NCBI GenBank assembly: GCA_017883215.1
Contig: JADGOA010000017.1
Location: 1-20,444 of the forward strand
Source of the DNA: Thermoanaerobaculia bacterium
Lineage (GTDB): Bacteria; Acidobacteriota; Thermoanaerobaculia; Gp7-AA8
Direction: 5' to 3'
Length of the DNA stretch: 20,444 bases
A model generated the notes under the pieces. It saw only the letters and a list, made by a program, of their open reading frames with translations. It made no database searches and had not been told where the DNA came from. Position 1 is the first letter of the stretch. Each line of letters begins with the position of its first letter. This document shows positions 14,341 to 20,444 of this stretch, piece by piece. Made by a program: the position numbers and the translations under genes.

Positions 14341-17267
14341 CAGGCGACTTTGCGCTTGGCGAGCACTTTCCGAAGGAACTGGCCGGTGGCGCTTTCGGCG
14401 ACCTTGGCCACTTCCTCGGGCGTGCCGGTGGCGATGATGTGGCCGCCGGCATCGCCCCCTTCTGGTCCGAGATCGATGATCTGGTCGGCGGTCTTGATCA
14501 CGTCGAGATTGTGCTCGATCACGACCACGGTGTTGCCGCGGTCGACCAGACCCTGCATGAGGTGCAACAGCTTCGAGATGTCGTCGAAGTGCAGCCCGGT
14601 GGTCGGCTCGTCGAGGATGTAGAGCGTCTTGCCTGTGGCGCGCTTGGCCAGTTCCTTGGCGAGCTTCACGCGCTGGGCTTCGCCGCCGGAGAGCGTCGTC
14701 GACGACTGGCCCAGCTTGATGTAGCCGAGGCCGACGTCGTCGAGCGTCTTCAGGACGTTGAAGATCTTCGGGATGTTGCGGAAGGCGTCGAGCGCCTGCT
14801 CCACCGTCATCTCCAGGATGTCGGCGATGGAGAACCCCCTGTACTTCACTTCGAGGGTTTCGCGGTTGTACCGCCGGCCCCCGCAGACGTCACAGGTGAC
14901 ATAGATGTCCGGGAGGAAGTGCATCTCGATCTTGATCTGCCCGTCGCCCTTGCATGCTTCGCAGCGGCCGCCCTTGACGTTGAACGAGAAACGCCCCGGC
15001 CCGTAGGCGCGCATGCGCGCTTCCGGCGTCTGGGACATGAGATTGCGGATCTCGGTGAAGAGCTGCGTGTAGGTGGCGGGGTTCGATCGCGGTGTGCGGC
15101 CGATCGGCGACTGGTCGATGTCGATGACCTTGTCGATGAGCTCCAGCCCTTCGATACGATCGTGCTCGCCGGGCGAATCGGCGGAATCGTAGAAGTGTTT
15201 CGACAGCGCCTTGAAGAGGATGTCGTTGACGAGCGTCGATTTTCCCGAGCCGCTGACGCCGGTGATGGTGACGAAGAGGCCGAGCGGAATGGTGACGTCG
15301 AGGTTCTTCAAGTTGTTCTGGCGCGCCCCGCGGATGACGAGGGCGTTCTCGCCGATGGGCCGGCGCTGTGCCGGCAGGTCGATGCTCAGCTCGCCGCGCA
15401 GGTACTTCGCGGTGAGCGAGCCGGGGAACGTCTTGATCTGCTCGATCGATCCCTCGGCCGACACTTCGCCGCCGTGAACGCCGGCGCGCGGACCGAGGTC
15501 GATGATGTGGTCGGCGGTCCGGATGGTTTCCTCGTCGTGCTCGACGACGATGACGGTGTTGCCGAGGTCACGTAATTCCAGGAGCGATTCGATGAGCTTG
15601 CGGTTGTCGCGCTGGTGCAGGCCGATGGAGGGCTCGTCCAGGACGTAGAGCACGCCCATCAGCTTCGATCCGATCTGGGTGGCCAGGCGGATGCGCTGTC
15701 CCTCGCCGCCGGAGAGGCTGGCCGCATTGCGGTCGAGCGTCAGATAGCCGACGCCGACGGCGTTGAGAAACCCGAGGCGGTCGCGAACCTCCTTGAGGAT
15801 CTTTCCGGCGATCTGTTCTTCACGCGGTGTGAGGGCGATGGTCTCGAAAAACTCCCCGGCGGCGCCGAGCTGCAGCGCCACGACTTTATCGATCGGCCGG
15901 CCGGAGACAGTGACGCTCAGCGCTTCCGGCTTGAGGCGGCGCCCGTCGCACTCGGGGCACTTCGTCGGAGTCATGAAGCGCTCGATCTCTTCGCGGATCT
16001 CATCCGAGTCGGACTCGTGATACCGACGCTGCAGCATCGGCACGAGCCCTTCGTACTTTCCGGTGTACTGGTACGCGCTCGCGTCGCCCTGAAACTCGAA
16101 TTTGATCTTGTCTTCCGAGCCGTAGAGCACTGAGTTGCGCGCTTTTTCGGGCAGCTTCTCCCACGGCGTGTCGAGGGAGAACTTGTAATGTTTGGCGATG
16201 GTGTGGATCTGCTTGAGGCGCCAGTTGTCGGAGCCCTCTTTCCAGAGCGCGATCGCGCCATCGCGGACGGACTTCGACGCATCGGGAACGATCTTCCGCT
16301 CGTCGATCTCCAGGAGCACGCCCAGTCCCGAGCATCGGGTGCAGGCCCCGTACGGAGAATTGAACGAGAAGAGGCGAGGCGTGATCTCTCCGATCGACAC
16401 GCCGCAATCGGGGCAGGCGTAGTTCTGGGAGAGGAGCTCTTCGTTTGCCGTCATCCCGAGCCCCGTGGAGGGCGAGGGATCCCCCGCACTCTTGCGCTTG
16501 CCGTTCTTCCGCGCCGGGGATTCCTCGCCGTCGTTGCGGCTCGGAATGGCCGAAGCGGCGTAGAGAATCTTCACCAGCCCCTTGGTGACCCGCGTCGCGG
16601 TTTCCAGCGAGTCGGCGAGGCGCTGGGCTATCCCCTCTTTCACAACGAGGCGGTCGATGACGATGTCGATGGTGTGCTTCTTCTGTTTGTCGAGCGTGGG
16701 CGGGTCGGCGAGCTCGATCATCTCCCCGTCGACGATGGCGCGGGTGAAGCCCTCCTTCACCATCTGCAGCATCTGCTTGCGGTACTCGCCTTTCTTGCCG
16801 CGAATGTAGGGAGCGAGCATTGTGAACTTCGTGCCGGCCGGGAGCGTCAGGAGGCGATCGACCATCTGCTGGATCGTCTGCGGCCGGATCTCCTGGCCAC
16901 AGCTGGTGCAGTGCGGGACACCGACCGACGCGTAGAGGAGCCGGAGATAATCGTAAATCTCCGTGACCGTGCCGACCGTCGATCGCGGATTATGAGAGGT
17001 CGTCCGCTGCTCGATCGAGATCGCGGGCGAGAGCCCTTCGATCGAATCGACGTCGGGCTTTTCCATCTGCTCGAGGAACTGCCGCGCGTACGCGGACAGC
17101 GACTCCACATACCGGCGCTGTCCCTCGGCAAAGACCGTGTCGAACGCCAGCGATGATTTCCCCGATCCGGAGACGCCGGTGATGACGACGAACTTGTTGC
17201 GCGGGATGACGACGTCGATGTTCTTGAGGTTGTGCTCGCGGGCGCCGCGGATGACGATGGACTCCAT
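14340..17267 (-). CDS. uvrA: UvrA, excinuclease ABC subunit A, with in-frame palindromic insert
   Basis: This 975-residue protein is the damage-recognition ATPase of nucleotide excision repair, working as a dimer with UvrB in the cytoplasm. Two ABC ATPase halves are complete: Walker A GVSGSGKSS (31-39) and GVSGSGKST (about 671), with signatures LSGGEGQR (about 517) and LSGGEAQR (about 857). Zinc modules include CTSCG, CPDCG...CTRCSG and CEACKGDG...CDVCGG. Usual length is about 940. The excess is a repeat-encoded segment at about residues 240-273 (SAIPSRNDGEESP...DPSPSTGLGMT) placed between ILYA and EELLSQNYACPDC. The insert lies just before the first zinc module at a surface loop, so activity is probably kept. 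A TAACAT stretch upstream may be a -10; no SOS box was recognised. Confidence 0.96.
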   Translation of the reverse strand: MESIVIRGAREHNLKNIDVVIPRNKFVVITGVSGSGKSSLAFDTVFAEGQRRYVESLSAYARQFLEQMEKPDVDSIEGLSPAISIEQRTTSHNPRSTVGTVTEIYDYLRLLYASVGVPHCTSCGQEIRPQTIQQMVDRLLTLPAGTKFTMLAPYIRGKKGEYRKQMLQMVKEGFTRAIVDGEMIELADPPTLDKQKKHTIDIVIDRLVVKEGIAQRLADSLETATRVTKGLVKILYAASAIPSRNDGEESPARKNGKRKSAGDPSPSTGLGMTANEELLSQNYACPDCGVSIGEITPRLFSFNSPYGACTRCSGLGVLLEIDERKIVPDASKSVRDGAIALWKEGSDNWRLKQIHTIAKHYKFSLDTPWEKLPEKARNSVLYGSEDKIKFEFQGDASAYQYTGKYEGLVPMLQRRYHESDSDEIREEIERFMTPTKCPECDGRRLKPEALSVTVSGRPIDKVVALQLGAAGEFFETIALTPREEQIAGKILKEVRDRLGFLNAVGVGYLTLDRNAASLSGGEGQRIRLATQIGSKLMGVLYVLDEPSIGLHQRDNRKLIESLLELRDLGNTVIVVEHDEETIRTADHIIDLGPRAGVHGGEVSAEGSIEQIKTFPGSLTAKYLRGELSIDLPAQRRPIGENALVIRGARQNNLKNLDVTIPLGLFVTITGVSGSGKSTLVNDILFKALSKHFYDSADSPGEHDRIEGLELIDKVIDIDQSPIGRTPRSNPATYTQLFTEIRNLMSQTPEARMRAYGPGRFSFNVKGGRCEACKGDGQIKIEMHFLPDIYVTCDVCGGRRYNRETLEVKYRGFSIADILEMTVEQALDAFRNIPKIFNVLKTLDDVGLGYIKLGQSSTTLSGGEAQRVKLAKELAKRATGKTLYILDEPTTGLHFDDISKLLHLMQGLVDRGNTVVVIEHNLDVIKTADQIIDLGPEGGDAGGHIIATGTPEEVAKVAESATGQFLRKVLAKRKVA
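16450..16549. repeat. 100-bp palindromic element inserted in frame in uvrA (family A)
   Basis: The outer arms GTCATCCCGAG and CTCGGAATGGC pair, and so do the inner arms GGCGAGGGATCCCC (from 16471) and GGGGATTCCTCGCC (16516-16529). Parts are identical to the window-start copy. It adds about 34 codons without a stop or a frame change. In the coding direction it yields a Ser/Asp/Glu/Pro/Gly-rich, probably disordered loop. Confidence 0.85.
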
Positions 17268-17351
17268 GGTTGGGAAAATGTTAACGGCGGTGGGGGCGGG
17301 GGTGTTCCCGTTCTACGAGGGGTGGAGATTTCTCGCGGGGGAGCGGGGTGG

Positions 17352-17385
17352 GGTGACCGGGTCACGAGGTCACGGGGTCGCGAGG
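17352..17385. repeat. 8-bp tandem repeat between cutA and uvrA (family D)
   Basis: Units GGTCACGA, GGTCACGG and GGTCGCGA run from 17360 to 17383, preceded by GGTGACC. The unit is related to the array inside lhr (GAGGTCGC). The rest of the 162-bp gap is G-rich and holds the uvrA promoter region (TAACATTTTCCC on the minus strand). Confidence 0.55.
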
Positions 17386-17429
17386 CGATTCGCATCAAGA
17401 CCGCATCAGCGCTGGCTCGCCGGCCGTTC

Positions 17430-17762
17430 TTACATGTCGCGGTCCTGGATCTTCGTTGCGTCGATCAGCCAGTCGCCGTACGGTCCTTCGATGCGATCGA
17501 TGGCGACGACGATGAACTCCGGTACCTCGTACGGGTGGTGGTCGAAGATGTAATTGCGCAGTTCGTCGATGCGCTCGTCGAGGGTCTTGATGAGGAGGAT
17601 CTGCTCGTTGTCGTGCTCGACCTTTCCCTCCCAGCGATACACCGAGTAGACCTGCGGGAGGATGTTGACGCACGCGGCAAGTCGGCGGCTGACGAGCTCT
17701 TCCGCAAACTCGCGCGCGTCGTACGTCTGCGCGACGGACGTGATGACGATCAGCGGCATCAT
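17430..17762 (-). CDS. cutA: CutA1, divalent-cation tolerance protein
   Basis: This 110-residue protein is full length for the family, a very stable cytoplasmic trimer with a ferredoxin-like fold that is linked to copper tolerance, though its biochemical role is unsettled. Diagnostic segments are present: AEELVSRRLAACVNILP near residue 20-36, VYRWEGKVEHDNEQILLIKT in the middle and HHPYEVPEFIV near residue 75-85. MMPLIVI starts at 17762, one codon before a second possible ATG. It is transcribed divergently from the transglycosylase gene over about 70 bp and has no clear operon partner. Confidence 0.93.
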   Translation of the reverse strand: MMPLIVITSVAQTYDAREFAEELVSRRLAACVNILPQVYSVYRWEGKVEHDNEQILLIKTLDERIDELRNYIFDHHPYEVPEFIVVAIDRIEGPYGDWLIDATKIQDRDM

Positions 17763-17827
17763 CGACGATCATCTTAGGCTCGCGTGCGGCGTGCGTCGAG
17801 ATTGCCGCGGTGGACGATCGTGGCCGG

Positions 17828-17833
17828 TAGAAT
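17828..17833 (+). promoter_or_regulatory. Possible -10 box (TAGAAT) of mtgA
   Basis: TAGAAT overlaps the first possible ATG (17832). If it is the true -10, transcription would start near 17840 and translation would have to begin at GTG 17841 on a leaderless message. Confidence 0.35.
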
Positions 17834-18782
17834 GGCCGCCGTGCTCCGCCGCCTCCTCATCGCTGCCGTCATCGCGATCATCGCCTTCGGGGCATTCGAG
17901 TGGATCACCTTTCCCGATACGGCAATCCTGGCGAAAGAGCCGCCGAAAACGACGGCGTTCATGGAGTTGCGCAAAGACTCGCTCCGGGCTGTCGGCCAGG
18001 ATGACCACATCGACTACCGCTTCGTTCCTTACGCGCAGATCTCACCGTACCTGCGCCGGGCCGTGCTCGTCGCGGAAGACAGCAACTTCTACGAGCACGA
18101 AGCGGTCGATACGAAGGCGATGAAAGAGGCCATTCAGCGCGATTGGAGCCGCAGGAGACTCACGCACGGAGGGTCGACGATCACCCAGCAGCTGGCGAAG
18201 AACCTCTATCTCTCGCCATCGCGGAATCCATTTCGAAAAGTGAAGGAATACTTCATCGCCCGCTCGCTGGAAAGCCATCTGACGAAGAAGCGGATTCTCG
18301 AGCTCTATCTCAACGTCGTGGAGATGGGGGAGCGGGTCTACGGCGCGGAGGCGGCGTCGCGGTTCTACTTTCAGAAGTCCGCCGCCGATCTCACGCCCCA
18401 GCAGGCGGCGCTGCTGGCCGGCTGCCTTCCGAATCCGCGCCTGATGAACCCCGGCGACGCGAACAGACGCCTGCGGTCGAGACAGCGGATGATCCTCTCG
18501 CGGCTGCGCAGGTGGGGATATCTGTTCGAAACCGAAGTGCTGACGGAGAAGAAGCCCGACGCCGCGCCAGCCGTCGATACGGCGCTGGAGCAGGCACCGC
18601 CGACGGACACGGCGACCACGGACACGGCGACGACATCGACGGAGACAACGACACCCACCAGTACGGCGGGTACGCAGTCTCCGGAACCGACAGCCACGAC
18701 GACCGAGACGCCGGCGCCGCCGAAATCGGACACGACCAGTACGACCACGACTCCGGGGAGCGGGACGGGTAGAAGTGATTAG
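17832..18782 (+). CDS. mtgA: Monofunctional peptidoglycan glycosyltransferase (GT51) with Thr-rich tail
   Basis: The product is 316 residues from ATG 17832 (313 if GTG 17841 is used). An N-terminal membrane anchor (LLIAAVIAIIAFGAFEW) is followed by a GT51 domain that polymerises lipid II into glycan strands outside the membrane. Motifs in order: EDSNFYEHEAVD with the catalytic Glu at about residue 82 (the usual Gly after His-x is Ala-like here), GGSTITQQLAKNLYL, LTKKRILELYLNVVEMG and AALLAGCLPNPR. No transpeptidase domain follows. The C-terminal ~75 residues are a Thr/Pro/Ala/Ser-rich tail (TDTATTDTATTSTETTTP), likely disordered. Its last residues and stop codon lie in a repeat. It is divergent from cutA. 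Family assignment is firm, the start less so. Confidence 0.92.
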   Translation: MAAVLRRLLIAAVIAIIAFGAFEWITFPDTAILAKEPPKTTAFMELRKDSLRAVGQDDHIDYRFVPYAQISPYLRRAVLVAEDSNFYEHEAVDTKAMKEAIQRDWSRRRLTHGGSTITQQLAKNLYLSPSRNPFRKVKEYFIARSLESHLTKKRILELYLNVVEMGERVYGAEAASRFYFQKSAADLTPQQAALLAGCLPNPRLMNPGDANRRLRSRQRMILSRLRRWGYLFETEVLTEKKPDAAPAVDTALEQAPPTDTATTDTATTSTETTTPTSTAGTQSPEPTATTTETPAPPKSDTTSTTTTPGSGTGRSD

Positions 18783-18864
18783 TGATCAGCGCGGCGGCGA
18801 TCGGCGATGACGGTCCACGACTCGCTGATTGCCGATCACTGATCACGGATATCACTGATCACTT
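18773..18864. repeat. 7-bp tandem repeat inverted array (family G)
   Basis: AAGTGATTAGTGATCAGCG (18773-18791) faces CGCTGATT...TGATCACTT (18823-18864), whose complement repeats GTGATCA and GTGATAT units. The mtgA stop TAG (18780-18782) is in the left arm. Architecture matches the GCGAGTA array after lhr, but the unit sequence is different. Confidence 0.75.
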
Positions 18865-19361
18865 CGCGACTGTGCGCGTGGCGAGTTGTGCGTGCAACCG
18901 ATTGCGTCGCCGTTCACTCCTCTCTGCGCATCGCGTGTCGAGATATCGTGCATAAAACACGTATCAACACATCGTGCACAATTTTGATGCCAATCCGCTT
19001 TCCATTTCGGGGTGTTGCCAAAACGGAAGAAGTACCGCAAGGTAGAGGAAGACAACGCACGAGCCAACGCGTAGTTATGGCGCAGATGCTTCGACGGGCT
19101 CCCGATCAAGAGCCGTGGATCGGCTCGAACCTCCCAGCAGAAGCGCGATTGAGAACTTACAACTACAGCAACCGAAAGAACGGCGCGGCAGCGCACCAGG
19201 CTGGCCGCCGCAGCACTGTCGACGCGGCCTGCCGAGCTTACGAGCGTTCGCGACGTGACGAGCACGCCGCCTGGCCTCCGCACACGATCGAGAGCCGCGC
19301 TCAGCGTGCCGCGCGAGGTGCCACTCCGCGTCCGACCGCAGCCAATTTCAAACAAAACCCG
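18865..19361. other. Long intergenic region before the lytic transglycosylase gene
   Basis: About 500 bp with open frames on both strands, but the plus-strand translation is rich in Cys and Arg and has poorer third-position GC than real genes here, so it is probably non-coding. Two direct ATCGTGCA copies (18945-18952 and 18971-18978) lie 26 bp apart in an AT-rich patch that includes TAAAAC. Around 19102-19126 two mutually exclusive stems can form: CCGATC with GATCGG, or GAGCCG with CGGCTC. No known riboswitch consensus was recognised. Confidence 0.4.
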
Positions 19362-20255
19362 ATGTGGCGCGCCATCAGCGACTTGTTCACCCGGACAGGC
19401 AAACTGGTCCGCGTTTTGCGAAACGCGCAGTCGATGATTGGCAAACGCACGCGAACCTCGCGCGAGTGGAAGGCCGGTGCCGACTACCGCATCATCTGCG
19501 ACTGCCAGCGTCACGCTCGTCGCCAGCAGGCCTTGTGGCGCCGTTCTCTGCGCGCCGCCTCACAATTCAAGAAGAGCGGCGCAGTGCTTCTGGTTGGACT
19601 CCCGCTGGCGTTAGGCATGGCCGGAATTCCGATGGAGGGCACGACCGACGGAGCCGTCCCCAGCTCACCCGCCATCGCTTCGGCAGTGAGCGTGCGGCCC
19701 CAGAGAGCCAACGCCTTCCGGATCTTCACCGACAAAGTGCGCACTGATTTTCTCGATCCGCAGCACGACACGCGCACGCTGACGCTGGAAGTCACGAAGG
19801 AGGAGTTCTTCCGCACGCGCGTTCCGTACGGCTCGATCATCTATCGCGAGGCCACGAAAAATCAGCTCGCGCCGGAGCTCGTCGCTGCAGTCGTGGAAGC
19901 GGAGTCGGACTTCCGCCCGCGGCTGATCTCCGGCAAGAACGCTCAGGGGCTGATGCAGATCGTCCCCAGCACCGGTGAGCTCCTCGGCGCCGGCAATCTA
20001 TTCGATCCCGAGCAGAACATCGCCGCCGGATCGAAGTATTTGAAGTACCTCATCGACCGTTTCGGCGATCTTCACCTGGCGCTGGCCGCCTACAACGCCG
20101 GCGAGGGAAACATCGAGAAGTTCGGCGGCGTCCCTCCCTTTCCGGAGACGCAGAACTACGTGCAGCGGGTGAGCTCGCACACGCGGTGGTACCGCCAGCG
20201 CGTCCGCGAGTCGTTCCTCGCCTCCTCGCGCATCAGCACCACGTACACGCGTTGA
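19362..20255 (+). CDS. Lytic transglycosylase (SLT, GH23)
   Basis: The catalytic domain, about residues 150-275 of a 297-residue product, cleaves peptidoglycan to 1,6-anhydro ends. Signature parts: VVEAESDFRPRLISGKNAQG with catalytic Glu at about residue 181, GLMQIVPST, FDPEQNIAAGSKYLKYLID and ALAAYNAGEGNIEKFGG. A hydrophobic segment (SGAVLLVGLPLALGMAG) near residue 75-90 is probably a signal anchor. The start is uncertain: the frame is open from 18888, ATG 19362 was chosen where codon use improves, but ATG 19434 or a TTG near 19532 just before the anchor would fit export better. None has a strong ribosome-binding site. It is 27 bp upstream of the PilZ-domain gene and could be co-transcribed with it. 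Confidence 0.85.
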   Translation: MWRAISDLFTRTGKLVRVLRNAQSMIGKRTRTSREWKAGADYRIICDCQRHARRQQALWRRSLRAASQFKKSGAVLLVGLPLALGMAGIPMEGTTDGAVPSSPAIASAVSVRPQRANAFRIFTDKVRTDFLDPQHDTRTLTLEVTKEEFFRTRVPYGSIIYREATKNQLAPELVAAVVEAESDFRPRLISGKNAQGLMQIVPSTGELLGAGNLFDPEQNIAAGSKYLKYLIDRFGDLHLALAAYNAGEGNIEKFGGVPPFPETQNYVQRVSSHTRWYRQRVRESFLASSRISTTYTR

Positions 20256-20269
20256 CCTGCACGCTCCAC

Positions 20270-20280
20270 TAGAATAGGAG
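20270..20280 (+). promoter_or_regulatory. TAGAAT box and AGGAG ribosome-binding site before the PilZ gene
   Basis: TAGAAT (20270-20275) is followed at once by AGGAG (20276-20280) and ATG 20283. Both cannot work from the same transcript, since the ribosome-binding site would lie before the expected start of the RNA. The AGGAG suits readthrough from the transglycosylase gene; the TAGAAT would imply a leaderless message. Confidence 0.4.
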
Positions 20281-20282
20281 CT

Positions 20283-20444
20283 ATGCACGCAAGTTCAGAG
20301 CGGCGCGAGTTCCAGCGTCTTCGCCTCAATCCACCCGTCGCCGGCACTTTCGGCGATGCCGGCGTGACCGTGATGGACGTGGGGGTTCTCGGCGCGCGCA
20401 TCGGCCACGCGGCGCCGCTCAACGCAGTCGACGACGAGCTGCGG
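20283..20444 (+). CDS. PilZ-domain protein (partial, runs off the window)
   Basis: Fifty-four residues are visible before the window ends. The start MHASSERREFQRLRLNPPV has the RxxxR-type motif (RREFQR) that binds cyclic di-GMP in PilZ domains, and VTVMDVGVLGARIGH matches the second motif (D/N)xSxxG with Gly in the Ser position. The domain spacing is normal. It probably senses cyclic di-GMP, with output unknown because the rest is missing. ATG 20283 is well placed 2 nt after AGGAG. The Ser to Gly change could weaken ligand binding. Confidence 0.75.
   Translation, partial: MHASSERREFQRLRLNPPVAGTFGDAGVTVMDVGVLGARIGHAAPLNAVDDELR

Larger units (their letters stand above)
13561..14341 (+). mobile_element. 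REP-RAYT module
   Basis: A Y1-type transposase gene is flanked closely by inverted copies of one twin-hairpin repeat, 28 bp upstream and 15 bp downstream. This is the arrangement known for RAYT genes and their REP/BIME sequences. Each repeat keeps a GGAG foot beside the first stem, comparable to the GTAG/GGAG tetranucleotide bound by TnpA-REP proteins. The right copy abuts the uvrA stop codon. No target-site duplication is expected for this family and none was seen. Confidence 0.8.

Noticed and set aside
18852..19514. 220-codon minus-strand frame in the mtgA-transglycosylase gap
   Set aside because: No domain, unusual composition, starts within the region coding for the lytic transglycosylase and ends in repeat DNA.
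20252..20275. TTGACC/TAGAAT as a full sigma-70 promoter before the PilZ gene
   Set aside because: The boxes are only 12 bp apart, too close for a standard promoter, and TTGACC overlaps the preceding stop codon.

Overview
The window is GC-rich bacterial DNA with about 17 chromosomal genes and an unusually dense load of short palindromic repeats. No rRNA, tRNA, phage genes, CRISPR array or classical insertion sequence was seen. Taxonomy is inferred, not shown. The secreted VWFA protein resembles the 'VWFA-related Acidobacterial domain' family, and the mix of Lhr, Nei, LigD-type polymerase, UvrA and envelope lytic enzymes fits a soil-type Acidobacteriota or a similar GC-rich phylum (moderate to low confidence).

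Layout. 1-166: repeat DNA. 167-1839 (minus): a WaaE/KdtX-like family 2 glycosyltransferase and a metallo-beta-lactamase-fold phosphodiesterase. 2035-7893 (plus): a very large Lhr helicase, an Nei-type DNA glycosylase and a small winged-helix-like protein. 8096-8849 (plus): a Lys/Ala-rich basic protein followed in another frame by a Doc/Fic-like toxin that has no normal start codon and lacks the catalytic His. 8916-11962 (minus): a likely operon of VWFA protein, membrane-anchored M15-type peptidase and zinc-ribbon membrane protein. 12179-13144 (minus): a LigD-type polymerase split by one in-frame TGA. 13248-13550 (minus): a small secreted protein with an apparent start-site frameshift. 13642-14274 (plus): a REP-associated tyrosine transposase (RAYT) between inverted twin-hairpin repeats. 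14340-17267 (minus): UvrA. 17430-17762 (minus): CutA. 17832-18782 (plus): monofunctional peptidoglycan transglycosylase. 19362-20255 (plus): lytic transglycosylase. 20283-end (plus): a PilZ-domain protein cut by the window edge.

Two themes stand out. One is DNA maintenance (Lhr, Nei, LigD polymerase, UvrA), although the genes do not form one operon. The other is cell-wall turnover (M15 peptidase, GT51 transglycosylase, GH23 lytic transglycosylase).

The most unusual content is the repeats. At least six families are visible: a ~100-bp palindrome inserted in frame in uvrA and also present at the window start; twin-hairpin REPs flanking the RAYT; 7-8-bp tandem units arranged as inverted arms, with a different unit at each locus; two CACCC/GGGTG-type inserts inside lhr; a long hairpin upstream of the VWFA gene; and a palindrome around the end of the phosphodiesterase gene. 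Several contribute codons to conserved proteins, and two supply the stop codon of the upstream gene. This resembles in principle the in-frame palindromic elements of Rickettsia, here next to a transposase that could mobilise at least one family.
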